Shown one piece after another: positions 43,547 to 51,610 of a stretch of DNA of 63,860 bases. Source of the stretch: Flavobacterium sp. JAS (GTDB taxonomy: Bacteria; Bacteroidota; Bacteroidia; Flavobacteriales; Flavobacteriaceae); NCBI RefSeq assembly GCF_020991455.1, contig NZ_JAJMOX010000018.1, forward strand, positions 1-63,860, given 5' to 3'. The notes under the pieces were generated by a model. The model did not search any database. It had not been told where the DNA came from and saw only the letters and a program-made list of their open reading frames with translations. How positions within the stretch are numbered: position 1 is the first letter of the stretch; each line of letters opens with the position of its first letter. The position numbers were made by a program, and so were the translations under genes.

Positions 43547-44524
43547 TTACTCATTGACAATTTTTCCGTCAACGTAAGTTTGTTTTTTTATCATTTTTCC
43601 ATTTTCATCATACCAAATACAAACTCCGTTTCGTTGATCATTTTTATAATATTGTTCAGCTTGAAGATTTCCATTTTCGTAGTATATAGTTGCTTTTCCA
43701 TTTTTTTTTCCCGAAGAATAATTTGCATTTATTTGAACATTACCACTAGGATACCATTGCATATAAATTCCATTAATGAGTCCCGCTTTATAAAGTTTAA
43801 TGTTTTTAATTTGACCATTCTCATACCAACTTTCGGCTTTCTCGGGTTTACCAATCAACCAAATTGTTCTTTCTTCTAGTTTTCCATTTTCATAAAAAAA
43901 TTTAAATAAACCATTTTGTAAGCCATTGTTCCAATGTGAAATTTCTTTAATTTGGCCGTTTCTGTACCAGGTTTTAACTTCACCGTGTGTTTTCCCGTTT
44001 AGATGATAATTAATATCTGATATTTGTCCATTATCATAATACCAACGGTACCAACCAGTTCCATGTATAAGCTTTTTAGTCCACTCGATTTTATCGTTGT
44101 CATAATATTTCGTCCATTCGTTACCAATCTTATGATTTTCGACATTTCCCTTTTCTAGAATTTTTCCGTTCTGAAGATATGAAATGTAAGGTCCATCATT
44201 AATGTAATAATGAAGTAAAGTATCAGCTTTAAGGATTTCATATTCTATAAGATTATTATTGAGATCATAATCATATATTATGTCAATACGCTTACCGTTT
44301 TTCAGTTTACCTTTTTGATAAATATTCCCATTATTATAAAATGATGTAAAATTTCCATCTTTTATTGTTGTTTCATGTCCAACGGGAACCCAAGATGCTT
44401 CACCAGTCTTTGTGTCCATCCAATATACCCAATTTTCATTTCTTTTGTCTTTATCGTTGATGTCAGTATTATTACAGCCATAAATTAAAATTGAAATAAA
44501 TATTATAATTAGTTTTTTTGTCAT
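43547..44524 (-). CDS. MORN-repeat (YwqK-like) lipoprotein in cassette-like array
   Basis: 325 residues. Signal MTKKLIIIFISILIYGC gives a lipoprotein Cys near residue 17. The body is about ten repeats of 22-24 residues of the MORN_2/YwqK type (YYDNGQISDINYHLNGK, WYRNGQIKEISHWNNGLQNG, YENGKLEERTIW). Such repeats form beta-meanders; some members are annotated as antitoxins of contact-dependent toxins, but that role is not shown here. It has an attC-like element on each side and is not related to its array neighbours. Confidence 0.8.
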   Translation of the reverse strand: MTKKLIIIFISILIYGCNNTDINDKDKRNENWVYWMDTKTGEASWVPVGHETTIKDGNFTSFYNNGNIYQKGKLKNGKRIDIIYDYDLNNNLIEYEILKADTLLHYYINDGPYISYLQNGKILEKGNVENHKIGNEWTKYYDNDKIEWTKKLIHGTGWYRWYYDNGQISDINYHLNGKTHGEVKTWYRNGQIKEISHWNNGLQNGLFKFFYENGKLEERTIWLIGKPEKAESWYENGQIKNIKLYKAGLINGIYMQWYPSGNVQINANYSSGKKNGKATIYYENGNLQAEQYYKNDQRNGVCIWYDENGKMIKKQTYVDGKIVNE

Positions 44525-44550
44525 ATGGTTTTCATCCTAGGTATAATTAC

Positions 44551-44688
44551 CGCTAACGTTCTAGTACTCCAGCGGGTTTAGAGCTAAATTAATTCCTATT
44601 TCCGGATTTGCCAAATCATCCCAAATACAAAACTAACTTTCCATTAAGTCAATTGCACAAATCAGTTGTAGCAACTGTTACTAGCAGA
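44551..44688. repeat. attC-like element B
   Basis: 138 bp. Left arm GCTAACGTTCTAGTACTCCA, centre GGATTTGCCAAATCATCC (44604-44621), right arm GTTGTAGCAACTG and CTAGCAG. Read in gene sense it begins CTGCTAG a few bases after the stop at 44691 and ends AACGTTAGC before the next gene start, the order R'' ... R' seen in integron attC sites. Confidence 0.65.
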
Positions 44689-44690
44689 CT

Positions 44691-45098
44691 TTATTCATAC
44701 ATTAATTTTTCTAAGTACTCATCTTTTTTATTTTCCCATTCTGTATTTTGATTATCTTCTGGAATTTCAAACATATTTAGAAATCTGTCGATCTCTATTT
44801 TTTTCCTTTTGAAATATTCAATAGCAATTTCTATTTCACTAAAGAATTCTGTGTGAAACATTAGTCCATAAATTCCAAATGTAATTGCAAAGGGAATACT
44901 TCCACCATTGGCTTCAATCGTTATTCTCGCACCATTTATATTCTCTTGATCGTTTAAAATCTTACCTCCCTCAGAACCTTTCTTTCCAATTGAATTTCCA
45001 TTGTTGTATTTGATCCAATTTTCGGTTAATTCAATTTCGACATTCAGAAATTCTTCTGATGTTGATTTTCTGAATATTCTTTTGATAAGTTCTTTCAC
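44691..45098 (-). CDS. Hypothetical cytoplasmic protein in cassette-like array
   Basis: 135 residues, no signal peptide or membrane segment. Charged ends (MKELIKRIFRKSTSEEF, ENKKDEYLEKLMYE) with a central ARITIEANGGSIPFAITFGI that looks like a beta-sheet core. No family recognised; perhaps an immunity or small regulatory protein, but this is speculative. Its stop lies 3 bp from element B and its start about 17 bp from element C. Confidence 0.65.
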   Translation of the reverse strand: MKELIKRIFRKSTSEEFLNVEIELTENWIKYNNGNSIGKKGSEGGKILNDQENINGARITIEANGGSIPFAITFGIYGLMFHTEFFSEIEIAIEYFKRKKIEIDRFLNMFEIPEDNQNTEWENKKDEYLEKLMYE

Positions 45099-45114
45099 TT
45101 TCGTTTTTTAAATT

Positions 45115-45176
45115 TGCTAATAACGTTCTGTTAATACAAGCCAATTGTCCAAATCCGTTGTAGTAACTGTTGGCAG
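45115..45176. repeat. attC-like element C (short form)
   Basis: 62 bp. Left arm TGCTAATAACGTTCTG, right arm CCGTTGTAGTAACTG then TTGGCAG; the central palindrome present in A, B and D is deleted. In gene sense: CTGCCAAC ... GAACGTTATTAGCA. Confidence 0.6.
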
Positions 45177-45183
45177 ATGGCTT

Positions 45184-45888
45184 TTATATTTTATTGTTTT
45201 CATCTTTCTTTACTGCTAATTCTTTTTGCTCCTTAGCAACTTCTTCGACCCAATCTTTTTTATTTGAATCGTTAATTGCTAAATCATAATGTTTTATTGC
45301 TTCGTCAAAATTTCCAATTCTTCTTTCCATTTCAGCAATTAAATAATTAATGTTTGCAATTACTGATTTGTCTTCATATTCATTTTTATCTAAAGCAGAA
45401 ATCAAATAATCTTTAGCTTTTGATTGGAGTTCTTTTCTAAATTCAACTTGTTTATCATTGCTACGTAATAAATACGAACCTGTAACATAGCAAAAGGCAA
45501 TTTCTTTATTTGATTTCTTTTGCAATTCTTTAATTTCGCCTGCAATCAAACATTGTTTTGCATCATCAATTTTCGTGTTATCAAATTTTGTTAGATATTC
45601 TTTAATCTTGATTTTTTCTTCTTCACTTATTTTTTCTTTGAAATCATCAATATAACCCGAAAAATGACATTTCGGACAAGTATTTATTAGTTCTTCGTAA
45701 TGATCTCCAATTGCACCTTGCTTTTGAAAATCTTTAAAAGAACCAAAAGTTGTCATACTCATTGTTACACAAAATGTTACGTTTTTTCCATCTATTGGAC
45801 ATTTTACAGTTTCATTTTCACAAGTATGCGCATTTGCAAAATTTTGTCCTACTAAAATGATTACTACTATTAAAATTAAATTTTTCAT
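45184..45888 (-). CDS. Secreted DUF2225-like protein in cassette-like array
   Basis: 234 residues. Signal peptide (LILIVVIILVGQNFANA) then two CxxC-like cysteine pairs (TVKCPIDGKNV, INTCPKCHFSGY) as in DUF2225 proteins, which are zinc-ribbon-like. The C-terminal half has TPR-type helices (NFDEAIKHYDLAIND). Function unknown. Flanked by elements C and D; its stop lies 8 bp from element C. Confidence 0.75.
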   Translation of the reverse strand: MKNLILIVVIILVGQNFANAHTCENETVKCPIDGKNVTFCVTMSMTTFGSFKDFQKQGAIGDHYEELINTCPKCHFSGYIDDFKEKISEEEKIKIKEYLTKFDNTKIDDAKQCLIAGEIKELQKKSNKEIAFCYVTGSYLLRSNDKQVEFRKELQSKAKDYLISALDKNEYEDKSVIANINYLIAEMERRIGNFDEAIKHYDLAINDSNKKDWVEEVAKEQKELAVKKDENNKI

Positions 45889-45927
45889 GTTTACTTTATA
45901 TTATTGAAGGTCTATTTTTTAAGCTGT

Positions 45928-46054
45928 CTGCCAACGTTCTGGGACTACAGCGGGTATGGGACTAAAATTAAGCCATTCTTAAGATTTGCCAAATCATCCT
46001 AGATACAAAACCAACTTTCTACTTGTTCAAATTCGTTGTAGTGGCTATTAGCAG
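45928..46054. repeat. attC-like element D
   Basis: 127 bp and the cleanest copy. Left CTGCCAACGTTCTGGGACTA, CAGCGGG, centre GATTTGCCAAATCATCCT, right TCGTTGTAGTGGCTATTAGC. The ends pair (CTGCCAAC with ATTAGCAG, ACTACAGCG with CGTTGTAGT) with unpaired bases between, as in attC hairpins. Confidence 0.68.
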
Positions 46055-46062
46055 TTTTATCT

Positions 46063-46665
46063 TTATGAAATCCAGGTTTCTTTAACTTTAGCAATAATCC
46101 ATTTTCCTTTTATTTTTTTTATGACTACTGAATATCCTAAGCCACATTTTCCGCCGCAACTATAACTGACTTCTAAAATACCTGATTCTTTTTTAGCATC
46201 AAATTTAATATGAGAAAAAGACATAGCGCCAGCAAATTTCGGATATTTAGATTCCCAATTTATATACTCTTCAACTTTTGGAAGTTCAGTAAAATGCTTA
46301 AAAATAAATTTTTTATTGTTGTATTTTTCTATGTTAGTTTGGCTGTTTATTATGCCCTCATTTCCAATTACAATTACAAGATTTAGTGTGTCTTTTTTCA
46401 GTGCTGTCCTTTTTATTTCACACTCTATATCTCTTTGCTTGTGTCCAATTGAATCTAATCCTATCCACTTACCCTTTTTGTCATAGATAGGTTTTCCTTG
46501 TTCTGGAAAACAGGTATAAAGCCTTTTGTCGATGTAAGTTGAATCTACAATCTTTACGAATACTTCGTCAAAGACGCTTTGCTCAAATTCCAATTCAGAG
46601 ACTTTTTTTTCACATCCAAAAAAGATGAAAGTCAAAAATATAATTATGATATTTAGTTGCTTCAT
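46063..46665 (-). CDS. Hypothetical lipoprotein in cassette-like array
   Basis: 200 residues from ATG 46665, where MKQLNIIIIFLTFIFFGCEKK gives a clean lipoprotein signal (Cys18); an upstream in-frame ATG at 46740 would place 25 residues before it. The mature part has two adjacent cysteines near the end (VSYSCGGKCGLGY) and a C-terminal KGKWIIAKVKETWI, a pattern of secreted beta-proteins (nuclear transport factor 2-like end). No family recognised. Stop lies 8 bp from element D; it is the last gene of the array. Confidence 0.72.
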   Translation of the reverse strand: MKQLNIIIIFLTFIFFGCEKKVSELEFEQSVFDEVFVKIVDSTYIDKRLYTCFPEQGKPIYDKKGKWIGLDSIGHKQRDIECEIKRTALKKDTLNLVIVIGNEGIINSQTNIEKYNNKKFIFKHFTELPKVEEYINWESKYPKFAGAMSFSHIKFDAKKESGILEVSYSCGGKCGLGYSVVIKKIKGKWIIAKVKETWIS

Positions 46666-46873
46666 TTTTGATACAATACTAAATAAAAAAAAGAAATAGG
46701 CATTACGGTTTCCCATAAATTCAGAATTATTTTTGTTCACCTGATCAAGATTGTGGGTGCGAAGTCAGGAGATATTCGCACAGCTTTCCAAAAGGACTCT
46801 TCGGTGATGGACTTAATTCGGTTTTCAAAGATTAAAAAAATCTTCCCTCAACTACATTGTTCCAACAATTCCC
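46666..46873. other. Possible decayed gene end upstream of the array
   Basis: On the minus strand a stop-bounded stretch of about 33 codons reads FENRIKSITEESFWKAV then RISPDFAPTILIR before a stop near 46739. It has coding character but no start. Its origin is unknown. Confidence 0.25.
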
Positions 46874-47572
46874 TTAACAAATCAACAACAACCGATATTC
46901 ACCTTCATTTTCTATTGGAGCTCTATGAATACAGGGCAGCACTTGTTGTTTTGGATGATCTACGGCAAGTCGCCAAAGATGTCCCAATCCTAAATTAATA
47001 GGCTCTGCATCCGCATGTGTCTGATAATGTAAATCAAAATAATTTTCTTTTAAAAAATCTTCGAATTCTTCCGATGACCCATCATGCAGCTCTTTTAGCT
47101 TTGTTCGGATTTCTGGAATTAGAATTTTTTGCTCCGCCTGCGAATTAGAAACAATATCACTTGCTGCTCCGTGATAGGTACATAAATAAGTATCAGTTGC
47201 AATGGGCGAACGATCAACATGAAACGAATACACATCTGTCGATATGAAATCAAATTCATCATCACGCTCATAACACTTCAGCAAATTAAGCGATGGCGAA
47301 GCTCCAAAATCAGTTAATAATTGTAAATCATTTAAGATTATTTCCCTTGCTATACTCCCCTTTTCAGATAGTTGGAGTGCGATTAGATCTTCAGGAGAAA
47401 CTTCAGTTACATTTTCTTTTAGACATAATTTGGTCACAATCTCGTTAAAATCGCCACCCAAATTTCTGTACCAGCATAGCGCATTCATTTCTCCCTTGAA
47501 ATCGGTATGCACAAGCTCAGAGAAAGTAGATACTGTTCCAATTTGGCTGCTGTCAGAAAATGTATTGCTCAT
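46874..47572 (-). CDS. DUF1826 domain-containing protein
   Basis: 232 residues. The DUF1826 features are a mid-region FHVDRSPIATDTYLCTYHG and a C-terminal PCIHRAPIENEGEYRLLL with conserved His/Asp residues. By context in other genomes, DUF1826 genes are often close to zinc metallochaperones (COG0523) and Zur-type regulation; no such neighbour is seen here. No signal peptide. Stand-alone gene, oriented away from the ars operon. Confidence 0.83.
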   Translation of the reverse strand: MSNTFSDSSQIGTVSTFSELVHTDFKGEMNALCWYRNLGGDFNEIVTKLCLKENVTEVSPEDLIALQLSEKGSIAREIILNDLQLLTDFGASPSLNLLKCYERDDEFDFISTDVYSFHVDRSPIATDTYLCTYHGAASDIVSNSQAEQKILIPEIRTKLKELHDGSSEEFEDFLKENYFDLHYQTHADAEPINLGLGHLWRLAVDHPKQQVLPCIHRAPIENEGEYRLLLIC

Positions 47573-47924
47573 AGTATAATATTACGAAGCCAGTTACTTC
47601 GTGCGTTGCAAAATTATGTAATAGTAATCAGTTGCGGCATTTTTATCGCTATAAACTTTTGTAGCTACTATCTTTTTTACCGCAAAAAGTTAAGGCAGTC
47701 TCTTTTTACTTTAAGTAAATAAATTACAAATTATCTAATCCTGTTTTATTGCAAAATCATTTTAAAACTAAATAAAACAATCGTCCATACTTTTACACTT
47801 TATTTACCAAAAAACTTATATACAACACTTTACCCTTCTGAACTTTCTCCTCTTTCAAAAAAACAATATTCTATCTTCGAAAAAAAAATTACTTTTTTTC
47901 TTCATTATTCAAAACTATATCGTA
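47573..47924. other. Intergenic region between DUF1826 and arsR
   Basis: AT-rich; ACCGCAAAAAGTTAAGGCAG (47681-47700) resembles 16039-16058. It should contain the DUF1826 promoter on the minus strand. No gene seen. Confidence 0.4.
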
Positions 47925-47936
47925 ATATTGCAATAT
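47925..47936 (+). promoter_or_regulatory. Palindromic operator upstream of the arsR-type gene
   Basis: ATATTGCAATAT is a perfect 12-bp palindrome 12 bp before the ATG at 47949, in the place expected for ArsR autoregulation. A TTG start at 47928 would lie inside it and is rejected for that reason. Confidence 0.5.
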
Positions 47937-47948
47937 AAATATAAAACG

Positions 47949-48281
47949 ATGGGAGCTACAAAAACAGATCATTTTACAGACAATCAAAACGAACTTGCGG
48001 TTTTAGCTAAGGCTTTGGGTCATCCAGCCCGAATCGCTATTATGGAATATCTACTAAAAGTAGATACCTGTATCTGCGGAGATATAGTTAACGAATTGCC
48101 GCTATCTCAGCCAACGGTATCCCAGCATCTTAAAGAACTTAAAAATGCTGGTTTAATAAAAGGAAGCATTGACGGTAACTCTATTTGTTACTGTATCAAT
48201 GAACCGGGATTAGAAAAAATAAAAGGTTTTTTCGAACATATCACTGCTCATTTAGAAAAAAAGAGAAACGAATGCTGTTAA
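47949..48281 (+). CDS. ArsR family metalloregulator
   Basis: 110 residues from ATG 47949 (MGATKTDHFTDNQNELAV). ALGHPARIAIMEYLLKVDTC is the ArsR start of the winged helix; CICGDIV carries the metal-binding cysteine pair of As(III) sensors; LPLSQPTVSQHLKELKNAGL is the recognition helix. The C-terminus ends in CC, another possible ligand. It should repress the downstream arsenic genes until As(III) binds. Confidence 0.92.
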   Translation: MGATKTDHFTDNQNELAVLAKALGHPARIAIMEYLLKVDTCICGDIVNELPLSQPTVSQHLKELKNAGLIKGSIDGNSICYCINEPGLEKIKGFFEHITAHLEKKRNECC

Positions 48282-48366
48282 AGTAACCAATATGAAAATC
48301 AGAAAACTATTAGATACGGATTGGTCGTAGTGGTAAGCACATAAAAAAAACTAAAACACAGAAATT

Positions 48367-48840
48367 ATGAAACTTTCAGAAATTAAAGAAGTACTAAAAA
48401 CAGTTGAAGCTGTAAATTTTGAATTGCCAAACGGAAATTTTGTTCCTGAATATTTCCATGTAACAGAAGTTGGTCTGATCACAAAAAACTTCATTGATTG
48501 CGGTGGAACAGTAAGAAAAGAAACTGTTGTAAACTTTCAGCTTTGGGATGCTAATGATTATGAGCATAGATTGAAACCACAAAAACTGATTCATATTATT
48601 GAACTTTCAGAAAAGGTTCTTGGTATCGAAGATCATGAAATTGAAGTTGAATATCAAGATACTACCATTGGTAAATATGATTTAGATTTTAATGGTGAAA
48701 ATTTTATTCTATTAAACAAACAGACTGCTTGTCTTGCTCAGGAACAATGCGGAATACCTTCAGATAAATCGAAAATAAAATTATCTCAGTTAAATGCTGA
48801 TAGTGCAAATTCATGTACACCTGGTTCAGGTTGTTGTTAA
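48367..48840 (+). CDS. DUF6428 family protein of the ars operon
   Basis: 157 residues. No signal or membrane segment. VNFELPNGNFVPEYFHVTEV and NFIDCGGTVRKETVVNFQLW are the pattern I know for DUF6428, which is found with ArsR/ArsC/Acr3 in Bacteroidota. The C-terminus is cysteine-rich (QTACLAQEQCGIPSD and CTPGSGCC at the very end), suited to bind As(III). A chaperone-like role for arsenite is an inference. Second gene of the operon. Confidence 0.8.
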   Translation: MKLSEIKEVLKTVEAVNFELPNGNFVPEYFHVTEVGLITKNFIDCGGTVRKETVVNFQLWDANDYEHRLKPQKLIHIIELSEKVLGIEDHEIEVEYQDTTIGKYDLDFNGENFILLNKQTACLAQEQCGIPSDKSKIKLSQLNADSANSCTPGSGCC

Positions 48841-48887
48841 TTTTTAAATGACAATTAAACATCTATTCTAAATACCCGACAAAAACT

Positions 48888-49499
48888 ATGTTATTTACTG
48901 AAATTAAAAACACCATTAACTCATTTGATTTTAATCAGATCTCTGAAGAACGCAAAACTATCCTGCAGCCATTAGTAGATTATATTCAGAATAAAGTCGA
49001 TAACAAACTCCAGATTAGACTTAATCTTATCTGTACTCATAATTCCAGAAGAAGCCACTTGTCTCAGGTTTGGGCGCAAACTGCTGCTGCACATTATAAG
49101 GTACAAAATGTTACCTGTTATTCAGGAGGTACAGAAGCTACTGCCCTTTTTCCAATGGTGGCTGAAACCCTGCAAGGCTCCGGATTTAAAGTTAAAACTA
49201 TTTCAGAAGGTCAAAACCCTGTTTATTCTATAAAATTTGCTGCAAATGAACTACCCGTTATTGGCTTTTCTAAAACCTATGATGATGACTTTAATCCTGA
49301 GAGTGAATTTGTTGCTATAATGACTTGTTCACAGGCTGATGGAGGTTGTCCTTTTATTGCCGGGGCAGAAAAGCGTGTACCTATTACTTTTGAAGATCCA
49401 AAGGTTTCAGACGGCACGCCTCAGCAAAAGGAAGTTTACAAGGAACGTAGCCTTCAAATTGGAACTGAAATGTTTTATGTATTCTCACAAATCAAATAA
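48888..49499 (+). CDS. ArsC-like low-molecular-weight protein tyrosine phosphatase / arsenate reductase
   Basis: 203 residues. The P-loop CTHNSRRSHLSQVWAQ (C-x5-R) lies near residue 47, and further cysteines occur in VTCYSGG and IMTCSQADGGC, the resolving positions of thioredoxin-coupled arsenate reductases. The ADGGCPFI motif is typical of the Bacteroidota version. It would reduce arsenate to arsenite for export by the Acr3 protein encoded 5 bp downstream. Confidence 0.88.
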   Translation: MLFTEIKNTINSFDFNQISEERKTILQPLVDYIQNKVDNKLQIRLNLICTHNSRRSHLSQVWAQTAAAHYKVQNVTCYSGGTEATALFPMVAETLQGSGFKVKTISEGQNPVYSIKFAANELPVIGFSKTYDDDFNPESEFVAIMTCSQADGGCPFIAGAEKRVPITFEDPKVSDGTPQQKEVYKERSLQIGTEMFYVFSQIK

Positions 49500-49504
49500 T
49501 AAAA

Positions 49505-50578
49505 ATGTCAGTAAATAACTGTGCGCCTGCTGTGGGACGTAAGAAATTAGGTTTCCTGGATCGATTTTTAACGCTCTGGATTTTTCTGGCTATGGCTCTT
49601 GGTGTGGCGATAGGATATTTCATTCCGTCGAGTGGTAATTTTATAAATTCATTCTCAAGCGGAACAACTAATATTCCCTTAGCTGTGGGACTTATTCTTA
49701 TGATGTACCCGCCACTTGCCAAAGTGAAATACGAGCAGATGGGACAGGTTTTTAGAAACACAAAAATCCTGGGTGCTTCTCTATTTTTAAATTGGATTGT
49801 TGGTCCTATTTTAATGTTTTCTTTGGCTCTGCTCTTTTTAAATGGTTATCCCGAATATATGATTGGTGTCATTTTGATAGGTTTGGCGCGCTGTATTGCA
49901 ATGGTTGTGGTTTGGAATGATTTGGCTGACGGAAACAGGGAATATGCTGCAGGTCTTATTGCTCTTAATAGCATTTTTCAGGTTTTACTTTACAGCGTAT
50001 ATGCTTATATCTTTATAACGATTCTTCCTCCTTATTTCGGCTATAATGGATTTGAAGTTAACATAAGTATTGGTCAGATCGCCGAAAGTGTGGGGATATA
50101 TTTGGGAATTCCTTTTGCACTAGGAATTGTAAGCCGCTATACCCTAATTGCAATAAAAGGAACTGAATGGTTTGAGACTAAATATGTACCGTTTATTTCT
50201 CCCATTACACTAATATCATTACTTTTTACTATCATAGTGATGTTCAGCCTTAAGGGAGAGTTGATTGTTCAGATTCCTATGGATGTTGTGCGCATTGCAA
50301 TTCCATTGGTAATATACTTTATCATCATGTTTATCATTAGTTTTTTTGTTGGAAAATACTTTGGTGCTGACTATTCAAAAGCAACAGCAATAGCTTTTAC
50401 GGCAACAGGAAACAATTTTGAGCTGGCTATAGCAGTAGCGATTGGCGTCTTTGGAATAAACAGCGGTCAGGCATTTGCAGGAGTTATTGGTCCTTTGGTA
50501 GAAGTACCCGCCTTAATTGCACTTGTAAACGTAGCTTTTTGGTTTAGAAAAAAATACTATAGTTTTCAAACCTTATAA
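49505..50578 (+). CDS. Acr3-type arsenite efflux transporter
   Basis: 357 residues with ten membrane helices. LGFLDRFLTLWIFLAMALGV at the start, ARCIAMVVVWNDLADGN with the catalytic Cys, and AFTATGNNFELAIAVAIGVF are Acr3 hallmarks. It exports arsenite, driven by the proton gradient. Last gene of the ars operon, 5 bp after the phosphatase gene. Confidence 0.94.
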   Translation: MSVNNCAPAVGRKKLGFLDRFLTLWIFLAMALGVAIGYFIPSSGNFINSFSSGTTNIPLAVGLILMMYPPLAKVKYEQMGQVFRNTKILGASLFLNWIVGPILMFSLALLFLNGYPEYMIGVILIGLARCIAMVVVWNDLADGNREYAAGLIALNSIFQVLLYSVYAYIFITILPPYFGYNGFEVNISIGQIAESVGIYLGIPFALGIVSRYTLIAIKGTEWFETKYVPFISPITLISLLFTIIVMFSLKGELIVQIPMDVVRIAIPLVIYFIIMFIISFFVGKYFGADYSKATAIAFTATGNNFELAIAVAIGVFGINSGQAFAGVIGPLVEVPALIALVNVAFWFRKKYYSFQTL

Positions 50579-50623
50579 AAATATTCATATCTGAGGTCTG
50601 TTTTATTTTTATAAATTTACGCT

Positions 50624-51520
50624 ATGAAACAAGCCGAAAGCGTTAGCGATTTTTATAAACGACTTCCTAGCCATGCACCAGCACGTGTACCACTTAATAA
50701 TGCGGGCATCGGACATATTAATATATTCAGCAGAGATAGCTGCGCGGTAGTAAGTCCTTACAGCCGCCGGGATTTTTATAAAGTTTCCCTGATTATTGGC
50801 AAGGGTAAAATTTATTATGCCGATAAATGGATACAGATCGACCAACCAGCACTACTTTTTTCCAATCCTGTAGTACCATATTCCTGGGAAGCAGAGTCTG
50901 AACAGCAATCAGGCTGGTATTGCTTGTTTACTGAAGATTTTATTCAGCATAGCGAACGCCTGGGCAGTTTACAGGATTCCCCTTTATTCAAAATTGGCTG
51001 CAACCCTATATTCTTTCCCGATGCTATTCAATTGAAGGAACTTTCGTCTCTATATATGAAGATGCAGGCCGAAATGCTCTCCACTTATCCACATAAGTAT
51101 GATGTACTTCGCAGCTATCTGCACCTGATAATTCATGAGGCCATGAAAAATAATCCTGCAACCAATTTTCATACCTACACTAATGCTTCATCAAGGGTTT
51201 GTACTTTATTTTTGGAATTGCTCGAAAGACAGTTTCCAATTGATTCGCCAGCACTTGTACTCAAACTGAAAACTCCTGCAGATTATGCTGCTGCCTTATC
51301 GGTTCACATCAATCACCTTAATCGTGCGGTAAAACAAGTAAGCGGTAAGACGACAACTGAGCATATCACTGCACGCATTATAAAAGAGGCAAAGGCATTA
51401 TTACGACATACTAACTGGAACATAGCCGATATTGCCTACAGCCTTGGCTTTGAATATCCTTCCTATTTTACTCTTTTTTTTAAAAAGCATACAGGTCTGA
51501 CACCCTCACAGCTGAGGTAG
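50624..51520 (+). CDS. AraC family transcriptional regulator
   Basis: 298 residues. Cupin-like N-terminal sensor (about 30-110; IGKGKIYYADKWIQIDQPAL) and C-terminal double HTH (LKTPADYAAALSVHINHLNR, then NIADIAYSLGFEYPSYFTLF and KKHTGLTPSQLR). Same strand and 90 bp upstream of an aldo/keto reductase gene, which it probably activates. It lies 45 bp after acr3, but the functions differ. Confidence 0.9.
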   Translation: MKQAESVSDFYKRLPSHAPARVPLNNAGIGHINIFSRDSCAVVSPYSRRDFYKVSLIIGKGKIYYADKWIQIDQPALLFSNPVVPYSWEAESEQQSGWYCLFTEDFIQHSERLGSLQDSPLFKIGCNPIFFPDAIQLKELSSLYMKMQAEMLSTYPHKYDVLRSYLHLIIHEAMKNNPATNFHTYTNASSRVCTLFLELLERQFPIDSPALVLKLKTPADYAAALSVHINHLNRAVKQVSGKTTTEHITARIIKEAKALLRHTNWNIADIAYSLGFEYPSYFTLFFKKHTGLTPSQLR

Positions 51521-51610
51521 TCTGTTTGAATATTATAACTATCAGTTTGATCATTATAAATTCTACTGAGTTTGCTAATCTAAATTTGTTGAAACAAAAT
51601 AAGATATAAA

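Noticed and set aside
43547..44524. MORN-like lipoprotein as antitoxin of a contact-dependent toxin
   Set aside because: No toxin gene is next to it; the repeats alone do not show such a role.
47928..47948. Upstream TTG start for the ArsR gene
   Set aside because: It lies in the operator-like palindrome, and the ATG at 47949 fits the family start.
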